From Chromatiaceae bacterium (GTDB lineage: Bacteria; Pseudomonadota; Gammaproteobacteria; Chromatiales; Chromatiaceae), in assembly GCA_024639005.1 (NCBI GenBank), contig JAHEJD010000012.1:1-59852 (forward strand): a stretch of 59,852 bases of DNA, in the 5' to 3' direction. The notes under the pieces were generated by a model. It saw nothing but the letters and a program-made list of their open reading frames with translations. It was not told the DNA's origin and searched no databases. This document shows positions 11,114 to 19,247 of the stretch, one piece after another. A program made the position numbers and the translations under genes. Numbering within the stretch: the stretch's first letter is position 1; each line of letters starts with the position of its first letter.

Positions 11114-12187
11114 TTAAACCTCTACCGCGAGGTGCCCATGTTCCACGTGAAACACCGTTGACGGCTTATTGGGTGCAAGGGCCCTGCCCTCCATCCTGGT
11201 GAGAAAAATCTGTGCATGGCGTTGCTCCAGCTCGGCTATCAATCGAGCGCGGTTCTCTGCATCCAGTTCCGCGGCAAGGTCGTCCACCAAGAGCACCGGG
11301 GCGACACCCTTTGCCTCGGTAATCATATCCATTACCCCCAGGTTCAATGCCAGAACCAACAATTTTTGCTGGCCCCGGGAGAGAGACTTTTCCGCAGAGG
11401 CGCCATCGGCTATTAGCTCGAGCTCTGCGCGCTGGGGGCCAGAGGACGTGTACCCAACACGCAGATCCTGATCCACCTTCCGATTCAGGAGATCCTTGAG
11501 AGCGATGTCGTTACCCCATCCGCGCCGATAGCGCCACGCAAGGTCGAATTCCACCGACCATCGCTCCAGCAAATTCCGTACACGGGGTAATAGTGACTCA
11601 ATAAGGGCCGCCCTGCGTCTGTCCATCACGGCAGCGGCCGAATCGAAGGGTACATGCCAATGGCGAACAGCGGCAGCCGGCCCTCGGCGCAGGGCCGCAT
11701 TGCGTTGCCTGAGAGCCCGTTGAAACGCCGTCATTGCGTCCAGATAAGTGGGTTCCACGTGGAACAACGCGAGGTCAATAAAGCGCCGCCTTACCTCAGG
11801 ACCAAGGCCCAGTAACAGTTGCGGTTGCGATCCCATCCATTGCAACGGAAGCGTCTCCGCCAGAATTGATCGCTTTTTGATATCCTTACCGTTCAGGCGA
11901 CAAGTTAGCCTCGACTTCTCCCTGCGGACGCCAAGCCGCGAGAGAGCCCCTGTGTTTTCATTGGAGAACTGCACAATTACTGAGGTTGCGTCGGCCCCTT
12001 TTCGAATCAACGGGCCGGCATCGCTGTGTCGAAACGTTCGACCACGCCCCGCCAGGTAGATCGCTTCCAGGACGGAGGTCTTTCCAGCACCGTTGGGACC
12101 TTGAATAAAGTTCAATCCAGGCCCCGGCTCTATGCAGAGCTGCTCGACAATGCGCAGGTTCGCAATCTCGAGGGAGGCAATCTGCAC
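11114..12187 (-). CDS. recF: DNA replication and repair protein RecF
   Basis: SMC-like ATPase that helps RecO and RecR load RecA at single-strand gaps. The protein is 357 residues, the E. coli length. Walker A is GPNGAGKTS (residues 30-38). The signature SRGQQKLLVLAL and Walker B VLLVDDLAAELD are near the C-terminus. Translation probably starts at GTG 12187. The gene carries two parS-like sites (11139-11154 and 11751-11766). A hairpin terminator lies between dnaN and this gene, so its expression may be attenuated. Confidence 0.96.
   Translation of the reverse strand: MQIASLEIANLRIVEQLCIEPGPGLNFIQGPNGAGKTSVLEAIYLAGRGRTFRHSDAGPLIRKGADATSVIVQFSNENTGALSRLGVRREKSRLTCRLNGKDIKKRSILAETLPLQWMGSQPQLLLGLGPEVRRRFIDLALFHVEPTYLDAMTAFQRALRQRNAALRRGPAAAVRHWHVPFDSAAAVMDRRRAALIESLLPRVRNLLERWSVEFDLAWRYRRGWGNDIALKDLLNRKVDQDLRVGYTSSGPQRAELELIADGASAEKSLSRGQQKLLVLALNLGVMDMITEAKGVAPVLLVDDLAAELDAENRARLIAELEQRHAQIFLTRMEGRALAPNKPSTVFHVEHGHLAVEV
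11139..11154. promoter_or_regulatory. parS centromere site 1 (in recF)
   Basis: TGTTCCACGTGAAACA is a 16-base near-palindrome differing by one base from the parS consensus TGTTTCACGTGAAACA. It lies inside the 3' end of recF, within 4 kb of dnaA. The cognate parA and parB are at 27.9-29.6 kb in this window. Confidence 0.9.
11751..11766. promoter_or_regulatory. parS centromere site 2 (in recF)
   Basis: GGTTCCACGTGGAACA matches the parS form TGTTCCACGTGGAACA at 15 of 16 positions and has a perfect 14-base palindromic core. It lies about 600 bases from site 1 and also within recF coding sequence. Confidence 0.88.
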
Positions 12188-12206
12188 GACGCGCGCTTCA
12201 GCGCAA

Positions 12207-12233
12207 GAAAGGGGCCTTTCGGCCCCTTTTCTT
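12207..12233 (-). terminator. Hairpin terminator after dnaN
   Basis: On the minus strand GGGGCC-GAAA-GGCCCC forms a GNRA-capped 6 bp stem followed by TTTCTT, extended by flanking A/T pairing. It lies between the dnaN stop and recF start, so it probably reduces read-through into recF. The complementary strand also ends in a T-rich tail. Confidence 0.6.
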
Positions 12234-12253
12234 ATGCCCCATCGGCAGGCTTT

Positions 12254-13354
12254 TCACAAACGCATTGGCATCACGACATAGCGACATTCACTCGCATCCT
12301 TTTGTGTCAACAAGCTACTGGAATTCGAATCGATCACTGCCATCTCAACCTGATCCCCATCGAGGACCCCTAACACATCGAGCAGATAACCGACGTTGAA
12401 GCCGATAGTCATCTCCGCACCACGGTAGTCGACCTCAACCTCTTCCTCGGCCTCATCCTGCTCAGGATTGTGCGCCTGCAGATGCAACAGCCCCTGACTA
12501 AGACGAAAGCGTATCCCGCGATACTTCTCGTTGGACAAGATTGCCGTTCTTGCAAGGGCCTGCCGCAGGGTATCCCGGTCTGCCAACATTAGCGAGGTAT
12601 CACCACTTGGCATTACACGCTCATAGTCTGGGAATCTGCCGTCGATCAATTTTGTTGTAAAGCTAGTCCCTCCTTGATGGAGCCTTAGATGGCTGCCGCT
12701 AATTTCCAGCTGGGCCTCTGCGTCAGGATCATTCAGGAGCCGCCCAAGTTCGATCACTGCCTTACGCGGCAGGATGACCTGCAGATCCATCCCGATTGCA
12801 TCACCGAAAGCGGCGTCACAGAGCGCCAGCCGATGTCCGTCGGTAGCTACCGCCCTTACCCTGCCAGGCCGTATCTCAAGAAGCAGACCGTTGAGGTAAT
12901 AACGCACATCCTGCTGCGCCATCGCAAACTGGGTCCGTTCTATCAGCCGCTTGATGGCGCCTACCGAAAGACTGAAGGTCTCACTGGCTTGGGTCGGTTC
13001 GATGCTTGGGTAGTCCTGCGCGGGTAATGTGCCCAGTGTGTATCGCCCTCGACCGGAACGCAGCACCGCCTTGTCCCCTTCTACCTCGAGACTTAGATCT
13101 GCGGACTCTGGCAGGGCCTTGCAGATATCCATGAGTTTACGGGCTGGCAGCGTGAATTCGAGTTCACCACTGTACTGCACCTTGGTGCGCGTCTTTAATT
13201 CCACCTCGAGATCGGTGGCGGTCAGCGAGAGATCGTTATCTTTTACTGAAATCAGCACATTGGCCAAAATTGGCAGGGTTTGTCTGCGCTCTACGACGCC
13301 AACGACCTGTTGCAATGGCTTCAGCAGGTCATCCCGGTTGGCGCTGATTTTCAT
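12254..13354 (-). CDS. dnaN: DNA polymerase III beta sliding clamp
   Basis: Forms the ring-shaped dimer that tethers Pol III to DNA. It is 366 residues, the same as E. coli. The start MKISANRDDLLKPLQQVVGVVERRQTLPIL is typical, and the C-terminus ends with the conserved VVMPMRL. GGAG precedes ATG 13354 at suitable spacing. It is downstream of dnaA across an AT-rich gap of 231 bases and is followed by a hairpin terminator. Confidence 0.97.
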   Translation of the reverse strand: MKISANRDDLLKPLQQVVGVVERRQTLPILANVLISVKDNDLSLTATDLEVELKTRTKVQYSGELEFTLPARKLMDICKALPESADLSLEVEGDKAVLRSGRGRYTLGTLPAQDYPSIEPTQASETFSLSVGAIKRLIERTQFAMAQQDVRYYLNGLLLEIRPGRVRAVATDGHRLALCDAAFGDAIGMDLQVILPRKAVIELGRLLNDPDAEAQLEISGSHLRLHQGGTSFTTKLIDGRFPDYERVMPSGDTSLMLADRDTLRQALARTAILSNEKYRGIRFRLSQGLLHLQAHNPEQDEAEEEVEVDYRGAEMTIGFNVGYLLDVLGVLDGDQVEMAVIDSNSSSLLTQKDASECRYVVMPMRL

Positions 13355-13585
13355 TCTGCTTGCTCTCCATCTCTCGATAATAAAAATGTACTTTATAAAG
13401 AAATTATTATTGTTATTAGCAAGGTATCAAACAGGGGGTAAAAAAATTTTACCTTTATTTTTCAATAAGTTATCTTATTATTTTATCGCCTTAACCCTGG
13501 GCCTAACCGCTTAGGGCCCTGTAGACCCTCTGTGGATAAAATCTTCTTATCTGCCGACTGCCATTTTATCCCGTCTCGCCTAACC
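13355..13585. other. AT-rich dnaA-dnaN gap, candidate replication origin segment
   Basis: This gap is sharply AT-rich compared with its surroundings. It holds a perfect DnaA box (TGTGGATAA, 13531-13539), weaker TTATC-type boxes near 13470-13487 and 13547-13577, and an inverted repeat GGTAAAA/TTTTACC at 13437-13453. Two A/T trinucleotide runs resemble DnaA-trios: minus strand CTAATAACAATAATAA (13404-13419) and AAATAATAAGATAA near 13470-13484. These are the features expected of an unwinding element. Whether this or the dnaA-rpmH gap is oriC cannot be settled by eye. Confidence 0.55.
13531..13539 (-). promoter_or_regulatory. DnaA box, dnaA-dnaN gap
   Basis: TGTGGATAA is the exact complement of TTATCCACA. 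It lies 47 bases past the dnaA stop, next to the AT-rich stretch. Confidence 0.7.
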
Positions 13586-14947
13586 TTAATTGCTCAGGGT
13601 TCTCAACAGGTTGTTGTAATCCTCTTTAACCCGATGATCGCTGTCTCGCAGTTCGGCAATCTTGCGGGTCGCATAGAGTACCGTGGTGTGATCTCGACCG
13701 CCGAAAGCCTCGCCGATCTCCGGCAGACTGTGATTCGTCAACTCTTTGGCCAAAGTCATCGCTACCTGCCGAGGTCGGGCAATCGTTCGACTGCGCCGCG
13801 CAGACAATAGATCTGACGTGCGGATCTTGTAATATTCGGCGACAGTGCGCTGTATGTTGTCGATTGTGACCAGTTTGTCTTGCGCTGCGATCATGTCGCG
13901 CAAGGCTTCTTTGGCAAACTCAATGGTGATCGGTCGGCCGGTGAAATGGGCGTTCGCTACAATACGACGCAGCGCCCCCTCAAGTTCACGCACGTTAGAC
14001 CGTACTCGCTTGCCAATGAAGAAGGCGACTTCGTTAGGTAGCTCTAAATCGAACAGTTGTTGAGCCTTGCTATTCAGGATGGCAACGCGTGTCTCGAGGT
14101 CGGGCGGTTCTACAGCGACCGTCAAACCCCAGCCAAAACGTGACTTCAGGCGATCTTCGAGCCCGTCCACCTCTTTTGGGAAGCGGTCGCTGGTTAGGAT
14201 GATCTGTTGTTGTGATTCGAACAGGGCATTGAAGGTGTGAAAGAATTCCTCCTGCGATCGCTCCTTACCAGCAAAAAACTGCACATCGTCGATCAACAGC
14301 GCGTTAACAGAGCGCATCTTGCGCTTGAAATTATCGATAGTGCCGTGCTGTAGCGCCTTCACCATCTCAGCCACGAACCCCTCTGAGTGCATATACAATA
14401 CCTGTGCGCTCGGGTTGCTGCGTAAAATTCGGTTGCCTACAGCGTGCATCAAGTGTGTCTTGCCAAGACCAACGCCGCCATAGATGAAGAGAGGGTTATA
14501 GACGCGACCCGGATTGTCGCCAATCTGCATGCTTGCAGCGCGCGCAAGCTGATTGGATTTGCCCTCAACGAAGCTGCCGAAGGTGAAGTCGGGATTCGTT
14601 GTAGGCTTGGTCGCCAACGACGGTAGTCGGCCAGCTCGTTTTTCAGCGTCGAGGGTACTACCGGGCGCCGGGGAAGCACTCGCTGCAGCCGCTGCGCTGC
14701 GCGGTGCACTGCCTATCTCCAAGCTGATCTTCAGCGCTCCATCCTGGCCAAGATCGATCACATAACCGCGCATTTGCTCGAGATAGTGCTTTTTTACCCA
14801 GTCTAGAACGAATGCGTTTGGCGCCATAAGCCGCAAGTGCTGAGCTTCTTGGATGCAATGCAGGGGTCGGATCCACGTGTTGAACTGCTGATTGGGTATT
14901 TCGTTCCCAAGACGATCAAGGCAGTGCTGCCAGGGGTCAATAGTCAT
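13586..14947 (-). CDS. dnaA: Chromosomal replication initiator protein DnaA
   Basis: AAA+ protein that binds DnaA boxes and melts the origin. Start ATG 14947 ([14 protein letters not shown]) gives 453 residues; the frame is open 60 codons upstream but that part lacks domain I character. Domain I contains WIRPLH and [10 protein letters not shown]. Walker A is GGVGLGKTH (about 157-165) and Walker [13 protein letters not shown]. The domain IV signature [31 protein letters not shown] is intact. GGAG sits only three bases before the ATG, an unusually short spacing. A DnaA box about 200 bases upstream suggests autoregulation. Confidence 0.97.
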   Translation of the reverse strand: MTIDPWQHCLDRLGNEIPNQQFNTWIRPLHCIQEAQHLRLMAPNAFVLDWVKKHYLEQMRGYVIDLGQDGALKISLEIGSAPRSAAAAASASPAPGSTLDAEKRAGRLPSLATKPTTNPDFTFGSFVEGKSNQLARAASMQIGDNPGRVYNPLFIYGGVGLGKTHLMHAVGNRILRSNPSAQVLYMHSEGFVAEMVKALQHGTIDNFKRKMRSVNALLIDDVQFFAGKERSQEEFFHTFNALFESQQQIILTSDRFPKEVDGLEDRLKSRFGWGLTVAVEPPDLETRVAILNSKAQQLFDLELPNEVAFFIGKRVRSNVRELEGALRRIVANAHFTGRPITIEFAKEALRDMIAAQDKLVTIDNIQRTVAEYYKIRTSDLLSARRSRTIARPRQVAMTLAKELTNHSLPEIGEAFGGRDHTTVLYATRKIAELRDSDHRVKEDYNNLLRTLSN

Positions 14948-15149
14948 CTTCTCCGAAATCTGCCTTGTAGCCGTCACCGCGCGGAGGTCGGTATGGGTAC
15001 GGTAGATTATTTTTTGCAATCCCAACACCAAGAGGGCCGAAGGGATTCCGTCCGTCCGCCAATGTGCCGGCTTCCCGAATTCATCGTGTCGCCGGGCCGC
15101 CTGCACAACTGGGCGAACGTTCGGCACAGTGTAAACACTGCAGGCCTAG

Positions 15150-15158
15150 TTATCCACA
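15150..15158 (+). promoter_or_regulatory. DnaA box upstream of dnaA
   Basis: A perfect TTATCCACA, about 200 bases before the dnaA start. A 14-base palindrome (15127-15140) lies next to it. Likely part of oriC or the dnaA autoregulatory region. Confidence 0.7.
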
Positions 15159-15294
15159 GCCTGTTTGATTCGGAGAACTCTTATGAAAAAGGCCTCTAGT
15201 AAAAGTAAATACTTACAAACTTTTTAGCCCCTTAGTCTGCAGCGAGCAGCCGCGCCGCGCTTCGAACGAGCCGTTCCATGTCTCCAACAGGGCG

Positions 15295-15323
15295 TTGACT
15301 TGTTTGGGTAATCCACCTATTCT
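15295..15323 (+). promoter_or_regulatory. Sigma-70 promoter of rpmH-rnpA
   Basis: TTGACT and TATTCT are separated by exactly 17 bases. The predicted start is near 15330, giving a leader of about 93 bases before rpmH. The spacer contains a degenerate DnaA box, so DnaA binding could affect this promoter (inference). Confidence 0.75.
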
Positions 15324-15422
15324 CTCGCGTCCTCGCGCTGAGCATGTCTCCAAAAACACGCATCTGTTGGCGCAATCCAGCATCATCGCAAAAAACTGTT
15401 TGAGAAACCCCGGAACCGAGCC

Positions 15423-15557
15423 ATGAAACGTACCTTCCAGCCAAGCCGCTTAAAGCGCGCCCGTACTCACGGCTTCCGGGCCCGTATGGCGACTCGCAGT
15501 GGCCGAAAAGTCATAAATGCGAGACGCGCCAAAGGTCGTGCGCGCCTAGCCCCCTGA
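15423..15557 (+). CDS. rpmH: 50S ribosomal protein L34
   Basis: A 44-residue, very basic protein beginning [19 protein letters not shown] and ending KGRARLAP, the standard L34 sequence and length. It is part of the large ribosomal subunit. Its position directly before rnpA and divergent from dnaA is conserved. It is too short to appear in most ORF calls but is unambiguous. Confidence 0.97.
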   Translation: MKRTFQPSRLKRARTHGFRARMATRSGRKVINARRAKGRARLAP

Positions 15558-15585
15558 CGACCACCGGGACGAAAGGCTCACCCAG

Positions 15586-15954
15586 ATCCTAGACAGGCGC
15601 TTTCCGCAGACGGTACGTCTAGCCGTTGCTGCGGATTACGAACGCGTGTTCGCAAAATCGAGTCGCTCCGCCGACGCCTTTTTTACGGTGCTCGCAGCTC
15701 GGAGCGAAGATAACGCAGCCGCTCGGCTTGGTTTGGCAGTTTCCAAGAAGCAGGTGCGAAGAGCCGTCGATAGAAACCGGCTGAAACGACTGGCGCGTGA
15801 TGTCTTCCGCCTTCATCGCGCTGAACTTGAGGGCCTGGATTTCGTCGTGATGGCGCGCGCGACAGCGGCGACAACGGACAACCGTACACTCTGTGATGCC
15901 CTGCTTCGGCACTTTTTGCGTCTGGCGAAACCGGCTAACTCACCGATCTTTTGA
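15586..15954 (+). CDS. rnpA: Ribonuclease P protein component, atypical start
   Basis: Protein subunit of RNase P, which trims 5' leaders of tRNA precursors. The conserved core ARLGLAVSKKQVRRAVDRNRLKRLARDVFR is present. The usual RnpA N-terminus (F-P-x-x-x-R-L-x-x-x-x-D-Y-x-x-V-F) is encoded here as RRFPQTVRLAVAADYERVF, but that stretch has no in-frame ATG, GTG or TTG after the upstream stop TAG at 15547-15549. The first ordinary start, GTG 15646, would delete this region. The only near-cognate codon of the ATN type is ATC at 15586, with GAAAGG nine bases before it. I therefore propose AUC initiation (122 residues); a sequence error is the alternative. The gene identity is certain; the start is not. 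Confidence 0.8.
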   Translation: MLDRRFPQTVRLAVAADYERVFAKSSRSADAFFTVLAARSEDNAAARLGLAVSKKQVRRAVDRNRLKRLARDVFRLHRAELEGLDFVVMARATAATTDNRTLCDALLRHFLRLAKPANSPIF

Positions 15955-16056
15955 CGCATTGCACCGTGCGTTCGTGCTGCGGTGCGGATACCAGGCATAC
16001 GGGTTAAACTGCGCCCCTTTGCGCCGCCACCCTCGTTGGATTTGACCTTTAGGCAG

Positions 16057-17709
16057 ATGGATAACGTCAGACTCTTGCTCTTCATGGCCTTGGCCTTCAT
16101 CGGCATGCTGATTTACCAGGCATGGCAGCAAGACTACGGACCACGTACCCAAATCGCTGCTCCGCAGCCGGTTCAACCTTCGACGGTCTTCGGTGAAACC
16201 CCGGATGCGCCGCAGCGGGCAGATATCGACAGTGCCATGCCTAATCTGCCGGGCGAGACTCCGGCGATCGGTACCCCCAACGCACGCCTGATCGAAGTGC
16301 GCACGGATACCCTGGACTTGGCTATCGATACGCGCGGCGGCACCATCGTCGACGCGCGCCTGATGCAATATCCGGTGGCAGTAAATCAACCAGACGTGAA
16401 ATATCGGCTGCTTAGCCAACGGCCATCTGATTACTTCATCGCACAGTCCGGATTGCTGGGCGCAGACAAGGAACGTACGCCGACCCATGAGGCATTGTTT
16501 ACCGCAGATGCGGAGCGGTACGAACTCGCCGACGGCGAAAATGAACTCATCGTCGATCTCCACTGGCAGTCGGAAGATGGCGTCAAAGTCATCAAACGCT
16601 ATACGTTCCGCCGCGGTACCCACGCGGTACAACTTGAGCACCTGATCACCAACAATTCCGATTCACCCTGGATTGGACGCGAGTATCGGCAGCTTCAACG
16701 CGGTGAACCTGCCGACTCCGGAAACGCCTTCATGTACACCTACACTGGAGGCGCCATTTACAGCCAGGAAGACAAGTACCAGAAGTATGACTTCGACGAA
16801 CTTGGCGCCGGCCAACTCGATCGGGATGTCATCGATGGCTGGATAGCGATGATCCAGCACTATTTTCTCGCCGCGGCCGTACCCCCACGCGGCGAGCAGC
16901 AGCACTTCTACGGTAAGCGTCTCGCCAACGGCCGGGCAGTGATTGGGTCCTACACGCCGGCCAAGAGTGTCGATCCTGGTAACAGCGCTGGCTTCACCGG
17001 CGTGCTGTTCATCGGTCCGAAACTGCAGGCGGAGCTCGAACAGATCGCACAGGGCCTGGACCTCACGGTCGACTATGGCTGGCTGGTGTTTATTGCCAAG
17101 CCGATGTATTGGGTTTTGGACCAGATCTACGATTTGGTCCACAACTGGGGTTGGACGATCATCATCTTCACCATCCTGATCAAGCTGGCCTTTTTTAAGC
17201 TCTCTGAGACCAGCTATCGCTCGATGGCCAATATGCGCAAGTTGACGCCGCGCATCCAGGCCCTAAAAGATCGTTACGGCGACGATAAACAGCGCATGCA
17301 GCAGGCGATGATGGAGATGTACAAGACGGAGAAGATAAACCCCCTTGGCGGCTGTCTGCCGATGCTGGTGCAGATCCCGTTCTTTATCGCCCTTTATTGG
17401 GTTCTCCTGGAGAGTGTAGAGCTGCGCCAGGCACCCTGGATCCTGTGGATCGATGACCTGTCGATCAAAGATCCCTACTTTGTGCTGCCGCTGATTATGG
17501 GCGTCTCGATGTTTGTGCAGCAGAAACTCAATCCACCACCACCGGATCCAATGCAGGCGAAGATCCTGATGTTCCTACCGGTGGTGTTTACGGTGATGTT
17601 TGCCTTCTTCCCCTCGGGCCTGGTGCTGTACTGGGTGGTCAACAACCTGTTGTCTATTGCGCAGCAGTGGGTGATCACAAAACGCATCGAAGAAGGCGCG
17701 AAGGCCTGA
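16057..17709 (+). CDS. yidC: Membrane protein insertase YidC
   Basis: Inserts proteins, including ATP synthase subunits, into the inner membrane alone or with SecYEG. The protein is 550 residues from ATG 16057 (MDNVRLLLFMALAFIGMLIY), with TTTAGG before it; E. coli YidC is 548. It has an N-terminal membrane anchor, a large periplasmic domain (about 40-340), and the conserved C-terminal insertase domain from about 345 onward (WGWTIIIFTILIKLAFFKLS, then NPLGGCLPMLVQIPFFIALYW). The usual yidD gene between rnpA and yidC is absent; only about 100 bases separate them. Confidence 0.96.
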   Translation: MDNVRLLLFMALAFIGMLIYQAWQQDYGPRTQIAAPQPVQPSTVFGETPDAPQRADIDSAMPNLPGETPAIGTPNARLIEVRTDTLDLAIDTRGGTIVDARLMQYPVAVNQPDVKYRLLSQRPSDYFIAQSGLLGADKERTPTHEALFTADAERYELADGENELIVDLHWQSEDGVKVIKRYTFRRGTHAVQLEHLITNNSDSPWIGREYRQLQRGEPADSGNAFMYTYTGGAIYSQEDKYQKYDFDELGAGQLDRDVIDGWIAMIQHYFLAAAVPPRGEQQHFYGKRLANGRAVIGSYTPAKSVDPGNSAGFTGVLFIGPKLQAELEQIAQGLDLTVDYGWLVFIAKPMYWVLDQIYDLVHNWGWTIIIFTILIKLAFFKLSETSYRSMANMRKLTPRIQALKDRYGDDKQRMQQAMMEMYKTEKINPLGGCLPMLVQIPFFIALYWVLLESVELRQAPWILWIDDLSIKDPYFVLPLIMGVSMFVQQKLNPPPPDPMQAKILMFLPVVFTVMFAFFPSGLVLYWVVNNLLSIAQQWVITKRIEEGAKA

Positions 17710-17715
17710 GCCGGC

Positions 17716-19071
17716 GTGTTGGCCGATCCGGCTGTCGATACCATTGCGGCAATTGCCACGCCACCCGGACGCGGGGGTGTCGGTATCGTCCGGGTCTCCG
17801 GCCAGGCGGCGGCGGCGGTTGCCCAAGGTATGCTGGGTCTATTGCCTGAGACACGCCAAGTACATTACGGGGCTTTCCTGGATGCCCAAAGGCAGCCGAT
17901 CGACTGGGGCATTGCGCTATATTTCCGGGCGCCCGCATCATTCACCGGTGAAGATGTGCTCGAGTTGCAGGGCCATGGCGGGCCGGTGGTGCTCGATCTT
18001 CTGCTGCGGCGGGTGATGGAATTGGGGGCGCGGCTCGCGGCGCCGGGGGAATTCTCCCATCGTGCCTTCATGAACGACAAACTCGACCTCGCGCAGGCCG
18101 AGGCGATCGCCGACCTGATTGAAAGCCAGACCCGGGCGGCGGCGCGTTCTGCCGTCCGCTCGCTTAGCGGTCGCTTCTCCGAGTTGATTCATGCGCTGGT
18201 CAGCGACATTACCCGCCTGCGGGTATACGTCGAGGCAGCCATCGATTTTCCTGAGGAGGAGATAGATTTTCTCGCGGATGGCCATGTCGAGACCGAACTC
18301 CTCGGTCTAATCGACCGCGTCCTCGAGCTGTCGCGCAAGGCCCATACCGGCAGGCTATTGCGAGACGGTATGACGCTGGTCATCGCCGGGCTGCCCAACG
18401 CAGGCAAATCCAGCCTGATGAATTCGCTGACCGGCCAAGACAGTGCCATCGTGACGGCTATCCCAGGCACCACCCGTGACGTGCTGCGTGAACAAATTGA
18501 TATCGACGGACTCCCAGTCCATGTCGTTGACACTGCCGGATTGCGCGAGGTCAACGACGATGTGGAGCGCGAGGGCGTGCGTCGTGCCCGCCGCGAAATC
18601 ACCGGCGCTGATCATGCATTGTGGGTATTCGACGCGTACCGAGATCCCGATGCACTCGGACTGGCGGACGCCCACCTGCCGGATGCCTTGCCGGTCACCA
18701 GGGTGCGCAACAAGGCCGATCTGGTCGATGCCCCGATCGGACGCCATGAACACGAAGGTATGCCGGAGATCAGCCTATCGGCCAAGACAGGCGTGGGCGT
18801 GGATGTCTTGCGCGACTATCTCAAGGGACTGGTGGCCTACGACGGCGCGGCCGAAGGCGACTTCAGTGCGCGTCGCCGCCATCTCGATGCAATAGCACGA
18901 GCGCGGGCGGCGCTGCTTGCCGGGCAAGATGCCCTCGCGAAGGGCCCGTCGGGTGAGCTATTGGCCGAAGATCTCCGCCAGGCGCAGCTCGCGCTATCCG
19001 AGGTTACCGGCGAGTTTAGCGCCGACGATCTACTTGGCGAGATCTTCAGCAGTTTCTGTATCGGTAAGTAA
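17716..19071 (+). CDS. mnmE: tRNA uridine-5-carboxymethylaminomethyl modification GTPase MnmE
   Basis: With MnmG, modifies wobble U34 of certain tRNAs in the cytoplasm. The 451-residue protein has the N-terminal folate-binding domain (TIAAIATPPGRGGVGIVRVSG), helical domain, and inserted G domain: G1 GLPNAGKSSLMNSL, a GTTRD switch, DTAGLRE, and NKAD. It ends with the diagnostic CIGK. The likely start is GTG 17716, six bases after the yidC stop; TTG 17719 is next. Its partner mnmG is at 23.4 kb, with a three-gene minus-strand operon between. Confidence 0.96.
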   Translation: MLADPAVDTIAAIATPPGRGGVGIVRVSGQAAAAVAQGMLGLLPETRQVHYGAFLDAQRQPIDWGIALYFRAPASFTGEDVLELQGHGGPVVLDLLLRRVMELGARLAAPGEFSHRAFMNDKLDLAQAEAIADLIESQTRAAARSAVRSLSGRFSELIHALVSDITRLRVYVEAAIDFPEEEIDFLADGHVETELLGLIDRVLELSRKAHTGRLLRDGMTLVIAGLPNAGKSSLMNSLTGQDSAIVTAIPGTTRDVLREQIDIDGLPVHVVDTAGLREVNDDVEREGVRRARREITGADHALWVFDAYRDPDALGLADAHLPDALPVTRVRNKADLVDAPIGRHEHEGMPEISLSAKTGVGVDVLRDYLKGLVAYDGAAEGDFSARRRHLDAIARARAALLAGQDALAKGPSGELLAEDLRQAQLALSEVTGEFSADDLLGEIFSSFCIGK

Positions 19072-19162
19072 GTCGCCCGTGGGGTGCGCGCAAAGGTTGT
19101 TAAGATCCCCCTGATGGAGCCTTATCACGCCCTTGTCGCCAGCGGCACTTGCTTAAGCACTT

Positions 19163-19176
19163 GCGCGCCGGCGCGC
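19163..19176. repeat. Perfect palindrome downstream of mnmE
   Basis: GCGCGCCGGCGCGC is a 14-base perfect palindrome, followed by CTTTAAATT. It lies in the gap between convergent mnmE and tgpA. It might be a weak terminator; there is no clear T-run. Confidence 0.35.
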
Positions 19177-19247
19177 CTTTAAATTGCGCAATATCTTAAA
19201 GAAGGCGCCATCTCCCTTAACGCCTAGACCTGCGTGCAATATGCCGA

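Larger units (their letters stand above)
14948..15422. other. dnaA-rpmH divergent gap, second origin candidate
   Basis: These 475 bases separate divergent dnaA and rpmH, the place where Pseudomonas-type origins lie. I see one perfect DnaA box (15150-15158), a degenerate box in GGTAATCCACC (15308-15317), an inverted repeat CAGTGT-AA-ACACTG (15127-15140), an AT-rich stretch at about 15180-15235, and the rpmH promoter. There is no gene. Only one perfect box argues against a strong DnaA-box cluster here. Confidence 0.5.

Noticed and set aside
14866-14881. ATCCACGTGTTG resembling a parS site in dnaA
   Set aside because: Only the central CACGTG matches; the flanking bases do not form the parS dyad.
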